Part shown: positions 30,240 to 39,338 of the stretch, piece after piece
How the letters are laid out: every line of letters begins with the position of its first letter
Position numbering within the stretch: position 1 is the stretch's first letter
Virus record (IMG/VR): IMGVR_UViG_3300042564_000462
Span: 1 to 39,338 of that record
Length of the DNA: 39,338 nucleotides
Direction: 5' to 3' (one strand)
Origin: a virus
The notes under the pieces: generated by a model
The model's database searches: none
What the model was told of the DNA's origin: nothing
The model's input: the letters and a program-made list of their open reading frames with translations, nothing else
Made by a program: the position numbers and the translations under genes

Positions 30240-32132
30240 ATGGCTGCTAAAGCTGGAGATCAACACCATACCAGACTTCGGCAAATTGAAGATCAGAGAA
30301 AGTTTATTTCTTTTCTTAAGCAGGGCATAGATATGGATTCCGCCCTTGCTGCTGTGGGAAAGAAGCGGACCAGCCTTAGATCTTGGATGCTAGATGGGGA
30401 ATTTGCCGCGCAGGTTGAGGAAGCCATTAACTTTGGATCCGATGCCATTGCCGCCTCACTAGGTGAAAATAAACATAAAATTGATTTTGCCACGTTCTCT
30501 AAAGAGTTCTTGAACACCGAGGTATTCCCTCATCAGCAAAACTGGATTGACGTTCTTGAGGGTCGTGACCCAGCGTGGCAACACCCTTCCATGACATTTG
30601 AGCCAGGCAACCGCCGTAGGCTTCTGATGAATGTACCCCCAGAACATGCCAAGTCAACCACCATGACGGTTAACTACGCCATGTACAAAATTGCTTTAAA
30701 TCCTAATATTCGGATTGTGGTTATTTCCCAGACCCAGACACGCGCCAAGGAGTTCTTGTACTCCATCAAGCAGCGCATGACCGAAGAGCCGTGGCTTAAG
30801 ATGCAACAGGTCTATGGTCCCCCAGGGGGCTATAAGGAGACAGCAGACCAATGGACTGCAGACAGAATTTATCTCGAAAGAGAGTCAGGGGAGAAGGACC
30901 CAACGGTTCAAGCTCTTGGCATTGGACAACAGATTTACGGTACTCGTGCGGATCTAATCATCATGGACGATATTGTCTCAACGACAAACGCGCACGAATG
31001 GGAGAAGCAACTCAACTGGTTGCAGAAGATGGTCGTTACCCGTGTGGGTTCGACTGGGACCTTGCTGATTGCTGGGACTAGAGTTTCCTCAATAGATCTA
31101 TATAAAGAAATTAGAAATCCCGAACACTGGACTGGCGGTAGGTCACCCTTCACATATCTTGCCATGCCAGCTGTACTTGAGTTTGACGATAAGCCTGAGA
31201 AGTGGAAGACACTTTGGGCTAGGTCTGATAGACCGCTGGATGGGGCTGACGAGTTTGATGATCCAGAATTGCTTACACCCGATGAAAACGGGCACTTTGT
31301 AAAGTGGGACGGTAGGCGACTGTTTGAGCGTCGTAGCGAGGTTAGCCCCTCCACGTGGGCACTTGTTTACCAACAACAAGATGTAGAGGAAGATGCGATA
31401 TTCCCACTTCCTATTGTTAATGGTTCAGTAAACCGTATGCGTAAAGTTGGTAAACTTAACTTCAATGCTCCTGGACATCCAAGTCCTCAAGGTTCTTGGT
31501 TTGTTATTATGGGGCTGGATCCTGCCATGTCTGGCAAAACAGCTATGGTTGTCTATGCAGTCAACCGAGAGACCAACAAGCGATACGTGCTTGATGTGTA
31601 CAACATGGCTGAATCTACTCCACAAAAGATTGATAGCTTAATCAAGGAGTGGGTAGAGATCTACCAACCACAAGAGCTACGCATTGAAATCAATGCTTAT
31701 CAAAAAGCTTTTTCGCTTGACAATGACTTGCGAATGTGGCTTGCCAGCCGTGGTACTGCACTACGAGAGCACTTTACCAGCAAGAATAAGTGGGATGTTA
31801 ACTTCGGTGTAGCTGCAATGTCATCCCTATTCGGTAGTATGCGTGATGGAAAGTTTAACAGGGACAACCTTATTGAGCTTCCCGATAACTCTAATGAGCA
31901 TGTTAAGGCTTTAGTTAACCAGTTAATTACCTGGAAGGCTGATACCAAAGGACCAACTGACTGTGTTATGGCACTGTGGTTCTGTGAGATTAGAGCAAAA
32001 GAATTAATTCAACAAAGTAACTTCAGAACGGCACACGCTAATAACAAGTGGGCAACAAGAAGAAACGTCGCTATGCAAGGTGTAGTAAACCTTGATGAGA
32101 TGGCAATGGAAACATTGTCAGGTCTATACTAG
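30240..32132 (+). CDS. Terminase large subunit (with N-terminal helix-turn-helix)
   Basis: 630 residues from the ATG at 30240; an in-frame ATG at 30162 would translate the terminator and AT palindrome, so it is rejected. The ATPase motifs are clear: VPPEHAKST (P133-T140, a Walker A variant with K138) and ADLIIMDDIVS (D243, D244). The nuclease domain begins with VIMGLDPAMSGKTAMVVY (D427), and ELRIEINAYQKAF supplies later acidic residues. Residues about 20-62 (KFISFLKQGIDMDSALAAVGKKRTSLRSWM) look like a helix-turn-helix, usually the job of the small subunit. No separate small terminase was seen. It packages DNA through the portal. Confidence 0.9.
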   Translation: MAAKAGDQHHTRLRQIEDQRKFISFLKQGIDMDSALAAVGKKRTSLRSWMLDGEFAAQVEEAINFGSDAIAASLGENKHKIDFATFSKEFLNTEVFPHQQNWIDVLEGRDPAWQHPSMTFEPGNRRRLLMNVPPEHAKSTTMTVNYAMYKIALNPNIRIVVISQTQTRAKEFLYSIKQRMTEEPWLKMQQVYGPPGGYKETADQWTADRIYLERESGEKDPTVQALGIGQQIYGTRADLIIMDDIVSTTNAHEWEKQLNWLQKMVVTRVGSTGTLLIAGTRVSSIDLYKEIRNPEHWTGGRSPFTYLAMPAVLEFDDKPEKWKTLWARSDRPLDGADEFDDPELLTPDENGHFVKWDGRRLFERRSEVSPSTWALVYQQQDVEEDAIFPLPIVNGSVNRMRKVGKLNFNAPGHPSPQGSWFVIMGLDPAMSGKTAMVVYAVNRETNKRYVLDVYNMAESTPQKIDSLIKEWVEIYQPQELRIEINAYQKAFSLDNDLRMWLASRGTALREHFTSKNKWDVNFGVAAMSSLFGSMRDGKFNRDNLIELPDNSNEHVKALVNQLITWKADTKGPTDCVMALWFCEIRAKELIQQSNFRTAHANNKWATRRNVAMQGVVNLDEMAMETLSGLY

Positions 32133-32140
32133 GAAATTAA

Positions 32141-33892
32141 ATGGCATTATCAACCGAGCAAGTTACCAATAAGGTATTAGCTCTAACACGCAGATACTCT
32201 GAGCGTGACTACAGAATGGCAGATATTACTGCTGTTCGCCGTGGCAACATGGAGTCCGTGTATCCAGATATGTTCCCAGAGGGCATGTCTCGTCCAATGA
32301 TTGCTAACTTTGTTGACGTTGCTGCCCGTGACATTGCTGAAGTTCTTGCTCCACTTCCTTCCTTTAACTGCTCAACTCCAAGTATTAACTCTGATAAAGC
32401 AAAAAAGTTCTCTGACAAGCGAACCATTATTGCTAACAACTACGTTGAATTTTCTAACCTTCAGACTCAGATGTATACGGGTGCTGACTGGTACTTGACC
32501 TATGGTTTCTTGCCAATCTTTGTTGATGCCAACTTTGATGCAAACATGCCACACATTCGTATCGAAAATCCAATGGGTTCCTACCCAGAGTTTGATCGTT
32601 TTGGTCGTTGTGTATCTTTTACCAAGAAATACATTAAGACTATTCGTGAACTAATTGTTGATTTCCCTGAATACGAACGTGTAATTATTGGTGATCTTGG
32701 TCGCGATATGGCTGACCTTGATAACAATATGGAACTAATGCGCTATGAAGATAGCGATCAAGTAGTTTTGTTCTTACCACAACGTGGTAACTTAGTTCTT
32801 CGTAAAGCTAAGAATCCAATTGGCAAACTATCCGTTGTAGTTGCTCGTCGTCCAGGACTTGATTTAGATGACCCACGTGGTCAGTTTGATGACGTACTAT
32901 GGGCACAGATTGCTCGTGCTCGCTTTAGCATGTTGGCTATGGAAGCTGCAGAAAAATCTGTACAAGCTCCACTTGTTCTACCTAATGACGTATCTGAATT
33001 TGCGTTTGGTCCTGACTCGGTTATCCGCACAAACAATCCTGCTGGTGTACGTCGTGTAGCTCTTGAGCTACCTACTGGTGCGTTTACTGAACAGCAGTTG
33101 CTTGAGCAAGAAATGCGTATGGGTGCTCGTTACCCAGAGGGAAGATCAGGTAACATTGATGCGTCTATTATTACAGGTTCTGGAGTTCAAGCACTTCTTG
33201 GTGGCTTTGATTCGCAGATAAAAGCTGGTCAACAAATTCTTGCTGAGACTTTCCAGCAAGTTATGGAACTTTGCTTCCACATTGATCAAACCTTATTTGA
33301 TCTAGAAAAAACAATGACTGGTGTTTACCAAGGTGCACCATACGAAATTAGCTATAAGCCATCTAAGGATATTAAGAATGACTACAGCATTCAGGTCCGT
33401 TATGGTGTTATGGCTGGACTTGATCCATCACGCGCTCTTATCTTCTCGCTACAGGCATTGCAAGCTGGATTGCTATCTCGTGAGTTTGTAATGAGCGAGC
33501 TACCTTGGAGCATGAATGTTGGTCTTGAAAAGGATCGCATTGACATTGAGCGAATGCGAGATGCTCTTTCTGGTTCTATTGGAGCATTAACTCAAGCTAT
33601 TCCACAAATGGCAGCTAATGGGGCTGACCCTTCAGATATTATTGAAAAGATTGCTACTGTAATTGACATGAAAAAGAAGGGCACTTCTATTGAAGATGCT
33701 GTCATGGAAATTTTTAAGAAAGAAGAAGGCGAAGTAGAAGAAGCTCCAGGAATGCCTGAGCAACCTGAAGCTCCTGAAGGAATGCAACAGGGTGCTCCAC
33801 CTCAACCTGCACCTGCAGGTCCAGAAGGTCAACCAGCAGGACCACCACCAGATGTTGCTAGTATTCTAGCTCGTCTGCGTGGCGGAGCATGA
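32141..33892 (+). CDS. Portal protein, 583 aa
   Basis: Follows terminase by 8 bases. NFVDVAARDIAEVLAPLPSFNC (about 50-71), then TGADWYLTYGFLPIFVDANFD and IENPMGSYPEFDRFGRCVSF, are typical of podo/siphovirus portals. The RPGLDLDDPRGQFDDVLWAQIARARFSMLAMEAAEKSV region gives the long helices lining the channel. The last 60 residues are Pro/Gln/Gly-rich (GMPEQPEAPEGMQQGAPPQP) and disordered. The family is inferred from position, length and these segments. It forms the 12-fold ring for packaging, and its stop overlaps the next start (ATGA). Confidence 0.8.
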   Translation: MALSTEQVTNKVLALTRRYSERDYRMADITAVRRGNMESVYPDMFPEGMSRPMIANFVDVAARDIAEVLAPLPSFNCSTPSINSDKAKKFSDKRTIIANNYVEFSNLQTQMYTGADWYLTYGFLPIFVDANFDANMPHIRIENPMGSYPEFDRFGRCVSFTKKYIKTIRELIVDFPEYERVIIGDLGRDMADLDNNMELMRYEDSDQVVLFLPQRGNLVLRKAKNPIGKLSVVVARRPGLDLDDPRGQFDDVLWAQIARARFSMLAMEAAEKSVQAPLVLPNDVSEFAFGPDSVIRTNNPAGVRRVALELPTGAFTEQQLLEQEMRMGARYPEGRSGNIDASIITGSGVQALLGGFDSQIKAGQQILAETFQQVMELCFHIDQTLFDLEKTMTGVYQGAPYEISYKPSKDIKNDYSIQVRYGVMAGLDPSRALIFSLQALQAGLLSREFVMSELPWSMNVGLEKDRIDIERMRDALSGSIGALTQAIPQMAANGADPSDIIEKIATVIDMKKKGTSIEDAVMEIFKKEEGEVEEAPGMPEQPEAPEGMQQGAPPQPAPAGPEGQPAGPPPDVASILARLRGGA

Positions 33893-34140
33893 CAGACGAA
33901 GAACGCTTAGCTTTATTTAGAAGCAAATTAAAAGATCTACTTGATGAGTACGGACATACATTTCATCAAGATGGCGCATTTTGTACTACATATTTTGTTA
34001 CCGCAGAATTTTTTGATGGCGATGGTCAATGGTGGGCAAGCACAATATTTGATGATAAATCACCAGTATGGCATGTAACTGGATTAATTCAACATGCATT
34101 AGAAAATGATTTTAATGACGAAGAAGAAGAAGAGGATTAG
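33889..34140 (+). CDS. Small acidic protein after the portal, 83 aa
   Basis: Function not recognised. Residues 1-25 are a helix (TDEERLALFRSKLKDLLDEYG); the rest has an aromatic beta-like segment (TYFVTAEFFDGDGQWWASTIFDD) and ends in an acidic tail (NDFNDEEEEED). The start overlaps the portal stop (ATGA). Position suggests portal-associated or head assembly. No better assignment can be made. Confidence 0.62.
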   Translation: MTDEERLALFRSKLKDLLDEYGHTFHQDGAFCTTYFVTAEFFDGDGQWWASTIFDDKSPVWHVTGLIQHALENDFNDEEEEED

Positions 34141-34142
34141 TT

Positions 34143-34544
34143 ATGGCACAGCAAGGTGGTAAGCGACCAGTTCGTACCAATAGTCAAGCTAAGCCAGTTT
34201 CTGGACCAGGTGCTTTGTCACAGCGTACTGATATGATGACTGCAAGCAATCCAAATGTTTATGGCGATCGTAAAGCTACTGAAGAGTTAATGTCCGCTGC
34301 TCCTATGGCTAGACAGCAACAAGTTTCTAAGCCAACTGTTACTGATCTTTTTGCTCCAACTCAACGCCCTAATGAACCAGTTACTGCTGGCAATCCACTG
34401 GGCGAAGGTCCAGGACCAGAAGCTCTTAATCTTCCTGCTCGTACATTTAATCCAACACAAATTCTTTCACGCTTAGCAGAGTCAGATCCTTCTGGTGAAA
34501 TTGATATGATCTTACAGGAACTAAACAGTAAAGGTATTGTTTAG
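34143..34544 (+). CDS. Pro/Gln-rich late protein, 133 aa
   Basis: Function not recognised. Basic N-terminus (AQQGGKRPVRTNSQAKP), low complexity and probably disordered through residue about 100, then FNPTQILSRLAESDPSGEIDMILQELNSKGIV, a predicted helix. The stop TAG overlaps the GTG start of the giant gene (TAGTG). Disordered linker proteins of this kind occur near portals in some actinophages. The two genes are translated in tandem, so it may assist the giant protein. Confidence 0.6.
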   Translation: MAQQGGKRPVRTNSQAKPVSGPGALSQRTDMMTASNPNVYGDRKATEELMSAAPMARQQQVSKPTVTDLFAPTQRPNEPVTAGNPLGEGPGPEALNLPARTFNPTQILSRLAESDPSGEIDMILQELNSKGIV

Positions 34545-37500
34545 TGACAGTTCAACCAATGGGTGGAATGCCTGAAGAAATCCCAGGTTCACTTCCATCA
34601 ATGACTCCTTTGCCACAAATGCAAAGTATTTTTGATAAAACACAAAGCGATCCATCTACTGCTGCCGTTCGTAAATTAGATGCAACCGTTGCACGTGTAT
34701 CTCCTGCTCTTTATGCTGCAGGATCACGAGCTGCATTAACTCGTGAAGAAAAAAACTTAATTGAAAACTGGGCTAAAGTTCGTGATACCCATAAGCAATT
34801 AATGAAAATGAATAATAAACAAGCTGGCGAATCTTACAATAAATTAGAACCAGGTTTTCAAGAAGCTTTAAAAACATATTACAAAACAGACTATGCAAAT
34901 AAGTCTGAAGGTGGCGAATTAATTCAAAACGAAGATGTTCGTAAAGCTCTTGGTATTCAAGACACTGATGGTGTAATCAGTCCAATGGATGTTGTTAAAA
35001 GTCCATTTAAGTTTTTAATGGGTGCTGCTACTCAATACGGTAAGTTTTTTAATACCCCTGGCGCAATGCTACAAAACTCTATTGTTAACAAAGAATCTTT
35101 TTGGAGTCGTAGCAATGGTGAAATTGCTTTTGATGGCAAATATCTTTATGACAATGAACTAGCTGATGAATTAGTTAACAAGTATGGTGCTGCTGAAAGT
35201 TTTGTAGCAATGCACGTACTTGCTGGTGATACACCTGGTGAAATTATTGATGCTTGGGGTCCTAATGATCCTGCCATTCTTGCTGCAGTTAATGCAATGT
35301 TTAATGAAGAAGAATCATTTGGATTTATGCTAGGTGAGTTTTCACGAGCACAACTATCTCCTGGTCGCATTGCTGGTCGTTGGATTAATAAAAAACTTAA
35401 TATTGATACAAACAAACATGTTGGTGTATTTAATTTTAGTACTGGTGCTATTGATGCAGCTTATCAAATTTTTGCAGACCCATTAACATATTTAACATTT
35501 GGTGCATCAGCAGTTATTAAGGGTGCAAGTAAAGCAGAAAAGCTAGCATCTGTTATTAAGTCTGGGGAAGATGTTCCAGCGTTTCTTGCAAACCCTGCTG
35601 TTGCAGAACTTTATGGTGGTTACGCAACACGCATTGGTGAACTTGGTGAAGCATTAGCTATTAAGGCAACTACTTCAGAAGAAGCTGCATTAAAAGCAGC
35701 TAAGGTTGCTGAAGCAAGAAGAATAATTAACACAGATTATCCTCAGCTAGCTGATCCTAAAGATGTAGATGTTTGGCTTCAGTATGGTGTTCGAGATTTA
35801 GATTCTTTTAGAAATTTATTTTTAGATGAGGGCGCAAAAGAATACACACGTTTAATTCGTGGTAGAGATATGAGCATGAGTTATGCTCGTGAAGGTGCAG
35901 CGTATGCAAAGCGTTCACGCGGAGCAACACTTAAAGCTAAAGAAGTTTTGCGTAATACTTTTCTTGGCAAAAGAGTAGATGAAAAAGATTCTGTAACTGA
36001 ATACGCTAATATTCGTGCTAAATTATTTGAAGATGAACCATTAGATATTGACATTGCTGTTAATCGTAAGCAAAATGCATTTCAAAAATTTATTGAACGT
36101 CAAACTAGATTGCATCCTGGTCGTGCTGTTGTATTTCACGACGATGCAAACTATATGAAAAGTGTAGACGTTTTTCAAAAGCAAGCATTTATGGCTTTTG
36201 GTCGTCAAGATTTAGCAGAACTTGCTACTGCTGATTTTATTGCTGGTACTCAAGCTGATCGTTTTGCTTTACATCGTTCTATTTTTGAATTAATTATGCG
36301 TCGAGAAGGTATTCATGGAATGCCTGGTGGTCAACGCTTTATTGACGAAGCACTTGAAAAGCATTTTGGTACAAAAAATACTTGGACAACATCAGATGAA
36401 GTTATGGTTCCAAGAAATGCAGGATTATCTGATGATCGTCCAGCTAACGTAAATGTATCTGGTCCACTTCATGCTTCACAATTTCAAAACTTTGTTGCAT
36501 CTCCTGACTGGAGAGCAATATCAGAGTTTGTTGCAGATCGTTCTTTTAGAAAATCTGACAATCAAAAAGCTATTGAGTACATTCCACAATTAATTGGTGG
36601 AGCATACAATCATCGAGTAACTGGAATTGTTACAGACGTTTGGACAACCCTTACTCTTGTTCCTCAGTTGGGTATTCGTACTGCAATTGATGAAGGCTTT
36701 ATGTTCCTAATGTATGCAAACCGCAGCATGTGGGGAAATCGTAAGATTGCAAAAGAGTACCAACGCATTTTTAATGCTGCTGTTGGTATGGATAATCTGG
36801 CTGGTGTTGGTCCTATTAAAAGTGGGATTGAGGGACTCAGAACAAAAATTTCTGGAAAGCCAGTTGGTGCATCACGAGCCATTGATGACAGACAACGTGC
36901 ATTTATTCGTAAAGAAGTACAGGAACAAAATAAAGATCTTCCAGTTTGGCAACAAGAAGAACTTATTAGAGAAAGAGTTCTTGATACTGCGATTACTATG
37001 CATGGCACAAAGCTAAGTCTGGAACAAAAAAAATGGTTTAAAGAACTAGTAATGGATAATCCAAAGGTTCTTCATAGTATTTCAAGCAAGCAAGTTACTG
37101 ATGCAATGCAAGGCAAAACAGCAGTAATGGAATTTGATAATTTATTAACTGATAGCCAGTTGGATATGGCTATGAGTAGCCTTGGTCTTGTAGCACAGGG
37201 TGCTATTAAATCTTTTCAAGTTAGTTCAATGAAAGAATCTCATCGCGACATTGCCATGTTCCGCAACTTTACTCGTATCTTTAACGATAAAGGATTTGAA
37301 GTACGTAACGGCAAAGATGTAAGTCGCTTTAGCTTTGCTTCTATTTTCCTTAAGCATGATGGTATTGCTACTCCAGAAGACTGGACAAGAGCTACTAATG
37401 AATTAATGGCTAATTTTGGTTTTGTAAAAAATACCGAAGGTGCTTGGGTTGTTAAAGTTGGAAAAGAAAAAGAAGTAGAAAAAATAATTAACAGCACTCG

Positions 37501-39338
37501 CTTCTTTGACGACTGGAAAGATCTTGCAAATCCAGCTGATAAAATGCAAGAATTTATTCGTGCTGGTTTATCTGATACTTATACAACATTTCATGGTGCA
37601 GCAGATACTTTTAATCCAAAGTTAATTAAGTTCTTTGATGACTACCGCAGTGGCAAAGTTATTGATCATCGCAAGTTAATGGATAACATTGACTTTGAAA
37701 CTTATGTTGATGCTACAACTGGATTTAAAGTTAAAGGTCATATTATGACCGATATTAAATTTGATGGTGTAGCTACTGATTTAAGAACTGCAATTCAAAA
37801 CTTTGGTCCAGACCAAGCGTTTGATTTAATGGCTCGCCAAACAGATGCTATTACTCGTATGCCAGTTACTCACATGCATTACATTGCATTCCGCGAGCAA
37901 TACAAAACTGGTGAAACAGCTATGGCTAGACAGCTTGCAGATAGTCGCATTAGAGAACTTGAAGCTGATGGTTCAATACTTAACGACAAAGCAATATTCA
38001 AAATTGAACAAAACGCAAGAGAACAAGCAAGTAAGTTTTTTGCTAATAAAGCAATTAATGATGCTGCACAACACGTATTAAAGTTTTCTGATAACCCTGC
38101 ACAGCAAACTGTATTTGCGTACAACATGCGTACTGTAGGACGTTTTTATCGTGCAGTTGAAGACTTCCATCGTCGTATGTATCGTCTTGTTAAAGATCAC
38201 CCACTTGAAACAATCTATCGTTTGCGTTTAATGAATCAAGGTTTTGATGCTGTAGGTGATATTCACACAGATCAAGATGGTAACAAGTATGCAATTCTTC
38301 CTATGGATGATGTTATCTACAGTGCAGTTGATACCACTATTCGCGCATTAACTGGTGGAGAAGAAAGCATTAAGCAACCATTGTTTAATGACATTACTTT
38401 TAACTTAACTGCTGGTAATCCTTCTTTCCAAACTGATGCTGGTATGCCATACCTTTCAGGTCCAATGGGATCGCTATCCGTTGCTGCGGTTAAGGGAATG
38501 CTTGGTGTATTCAATCCAACTAAAAATCTTGCAGAAGATGTTGATAATCTTTTCCTTGGGGATCTTGGAGATAACGTAACTGCAATTAAAGCTGTTCAAC
38601 CAAAGCTTGTGCGAAACATTTTAGCTATGTTGAACCCTGATGAAAAGTCAACACAGGAAATTTCTGCAGTAACACAAGCAATTAGTTACAATCAGGCTAA
38701 TGGTATTGCTATTGATCCAGAAGATCCTAAGTATTTATTGCCAGATGGTAGTATTAATCAAGCATTGTTTGCTAAAGATCAAGCTGAATACTTAAAAAAT
38801 CTACGCATTAGCGCACATAACATTATTGTTACTCGTGCATTGCTAGGTCTTATTCTTCCATTTTCTGTACAAACTAAAAGTACAAAAGACTTACCTGAAT
38901 ACCTGCTAGATAGTGGTATTACTTCTATGCAAGAAAGCTTTTATGAGGTTTTAGATCAAATTAAAAGCAAGTATCCAGATGCAACCGAGCATTATGAAAT
39001 GGCATTGGCTACATGGATGGGTGAAAACCCAGGCAAGATTGCTTATGTTGTATCTAAGAAGTCAAAAGAAATACAACCTATTCTTAATTACTCAAAAGAA
39101 ATGCAAGACTGGGCTATATCAAATCAATCTGCTATTGATGAGTTTGGTGCTGGTGCTTTACTGTTTGCTCCTAGAGTTGGAGAGTTTAGTCCAGGTGTAT
39201 GGCAGTGGGCTACTTCTGCAGGTATTGCACAAAATACAAATATTGAAGAATACTATGGAAAAGTTAGTATGCAACAGTACATTAATGCATACTATGCTTT
39301 GGGAGATCAGGAAGCTGCAGAACTTAAGGCAGTTCCAT
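34544..39338 (+). CDS. Giant virion protein, N-terminal 1598 residues (continues at 1-647)
   Basis: Starts with GTG at 34544 (TAGTG overlap) and stays open to the window end; on the circle it runs on to 647 for 1744 residues. The N-terminal 40 residues are Pro/Met-rich. The rest is largely alpha-helical, with repeated Ala/Lys-rich segments and several hydrophobic patches (about 320-345, 690-735 and 1425-1450) but no clear membrane topology. No enzyme motif is certain. In gene order (giant, 445, 356, 271, scaffold, capsid) it resembles the ejected-protein block upstream of gp56 in N4. I infer a virion interior protein ejected with DNA; a virion RNA polymerase cannot be claimed without structural prediction. 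Confidence 0.85.
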   Translation, partial: MTVQPMGGMPEEIPGSLPSMTPLPQMQSIFDKTQSDPSTAAVRKLDATVARVSPALYAAGSRAALTREEKNLIENWAKVRDTHKQLMKMNNKQAGESYNKLEPGFQEALKTYYKTDYANKSEGGELIQNEDVRKALGIQDTDGVISPMDVVKSPFKFLMGAATQYGKFFNTPGAMLQNSIVNKESFWSRSNGEIAFDGKYLYDNELADELVNKYGAAESFVAMHVLAGDTPGEIIDAWGPNDPAILAAVNAMFNEEESFGFMLGEFSRAQLSPGRIAGRWINKKLNIDTNKHVGVFNFSTGAIDAAYQIFADPLTYLTFGASAVIKGASKAEKLASVIKSGEDVPAFLANPAVAELYGGYATRIGELGEALAIKATTSEEAALKAAKVAEARRIINTDYPQLADPKDVDVWLQYGVRDLDSFRNLFLDEGAKEYTRLIRGRDMSMSYAREGAAYAKRSRGATLKAKEVLRNTFLGKRVDEKDSVTEYANIRAKLFEDEPLDIDIAVNRKQNAFQKFIERQTRLHPGRAVVFHDDANYMKSVDVFQKQAFMAFGRQDLAELATADFIAGTQADRFALHRSIFELIMRREGIHGMPGGQRFIDEALEKHFGTKNTWTTSDEVMVPRNAGLSDDRPANVNVSGPLHASQFQNFVASPDWRAISEFVADRSFRKSDNQKAIEYIPQLIGGAYNHRVTGIVTDVWTTLTLVPQLGIRTAIDEGFMFLMYANRSMWGNRKIAKEYQRIFNAAVGMDNLAGVGPIKSGIEGLRTKISGKPVGASRAIDDRQRAFIRKEVQEQNKDLPVWQQEELIRERVLDTAITMHGTKLSLEQKKWFKELVMDNPKVLHSISSKQVTDAMQGKTAVMEFDNLLTDSQLDMAMSSLGLVAQGAIKSFQVSSMKESHRDIAMFRNFTRIFNDKGFEVRNGKDVSRFSFASIFLKHDGIATPEDWTRATNELMANFGFVKNTEGAWVVKVGKEKEVEKIINSTRFFDDWKDLANPADKMQEFIRAGLSDTYTTFHGAADTFNPKLIKFFDDYRSGKVIDHRKLMDNIDFETYVDATTGFKVKGHIMTDIKFDGVATDLRTAIQNFGPDQAFDLMARQTDAITRMPVTHMHYIAFREQYKTGETAMARQLADSRIRELEADGSILNDKAIFKIEQNAREQASKFFANKAINDAAQHVLKFSDNPAQQTVFAYNMRTVGRFYRAVEDFHRRMYRLVKDHPLETIYRLRLMNQGFDAVGDIHTDQDGNKYAILPMDDVIYSAVDTTIRALTGGEESIKQPLFNDITFNLTAGNPSFQTDAGMPYLSGPMGSLSVAAVKGMLGVFNPTKNLAEDVDNLFLGDLGDNVTAIKAVQPKLVRNILAMLNPDEKSTQEISAVTQAISYNQANGIAIDPEDPKYLLPDGSINQALFAKDQAEYLKNLRISAHNIIVTRALLGLILPFSVQTKSTKDLPEYLLDSGITSMQESFYEVLDQIKSKYPDATEHYEMALATWMGENPGKIAYVVSKKSKEIQPILNYSKEMQDWAISNQSAIDEFGAGALLFAPRVGEFSPGVWQWATSAGIAQNTNIEEYYGKVSMQQYINAYYALGDQEAAELKAVP
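39132..39338 (+). repeat. Terminal overlap identical to 1-207 (one mismatch)
   Basis: The 207 bases at the right end equal the first 207 with a single difference: C at 80, T at 39211, both the third base of an Ala codon (GCC/GCT). The overlap lies inside the giant gene and keeps its reading frame. It therefore indicates a circular or circularly permuted map rather than a genomic direct terminal repeat. The unique length is 39131. Confidence 0.9.

Noticed and set aside
34544-39338. N4-type virion RNA polymerase
   Set aside because: Only the gene order matches; I could not identify the T/DxxGR, RxxxK...YG and HDS motifs together in order, so the call is not made.

Overview
The window is a complete or near-complete genome of a lytic tailed phage, most likely podovirus-like, that infects an AT-rich actinobacterium. 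A freshwater acI/Nanopelagicales-type host would fit but is inference. The actinobacterial signal is a WhiB-family regulator (24711-25013, minus) plus several small Cys-rich or basic proteins of kinds I associate with actinobacteriophages. Bases 1-207 recur at 39132-39338 with one C/T difference, so the molecule closes into a circle of about 39131 unique bases. The arbitrary linearisation cuts a giant gene in two (34544-39338 continuing into 1-647; 1744 residues when joined). I see no integrase, excisionase, tRNA or CRISPR.

Layout. Plus strand, running from 30240 across the join to 18933: terminase with an N-terminal helix-turn-helix, portal, two small proteins, the giant virion protein, three more predicted internal/virion proteins, a structured leader, scaffold, N4 gp56-like major capsid protein, connector-like small proteins, a collagen-like tail fibre, a jelly-roll-like protein and a tail-collar protein. 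Next come a glycosyltransferase cassette, a run of very basic small proteins and a large protein with a C-terminal NADAR (YbiA-like) domain. The block ends with two probable tail-tube/nozzle proteins around a second collar fibre, a holin-like protein, an M23 endolysin and an unknown. It closes with a strong terminator (19041-19101) preceded by a row of palindromes.

Minus strand, from 29683 down to 19100: the early/replication operon. It holds a membrane peptide, zinc-ribbon proteins, an SSB-like protein, a DUF932 protein, WhiB, a Cas4/RecB-like nuclease split over two ORFs, a RecA/DnaB-like ATPase, a resolvase-like nuclease and a primase split into overlapping zinc-finger and TOPRIM genes. 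It ends with an all-alpha NTP-PPase-like protein, a metallophosphoesterase and a sigma-factor-like protein. No DNA polymerase, RNA polymerase, or separate small terminase was recognised, so the phage probably borrows host polymerases and redirects host RNA polymerase with WhiB and the sigma-like protein. Genes are tightly packed, mostly with TAATG or ATGA stop-start overlaps.

The two operons diverge from a 556-base gene-free region (29684-30239). It has a promoter-like site, G/C homopolymer tracts, two sets of short repeats, and a terminator just upstream of the terminase. The least expected features are the H-type pseudoknot leader upstream of scaffold/capsid (3877-3947), the NADAR domain on a late-operon protein, the glycosyltransferase gene bracketed by two copies of a Cys-rich protein, the split nuclease and primase genes, and a set of perfect hairpins around individual early genes.
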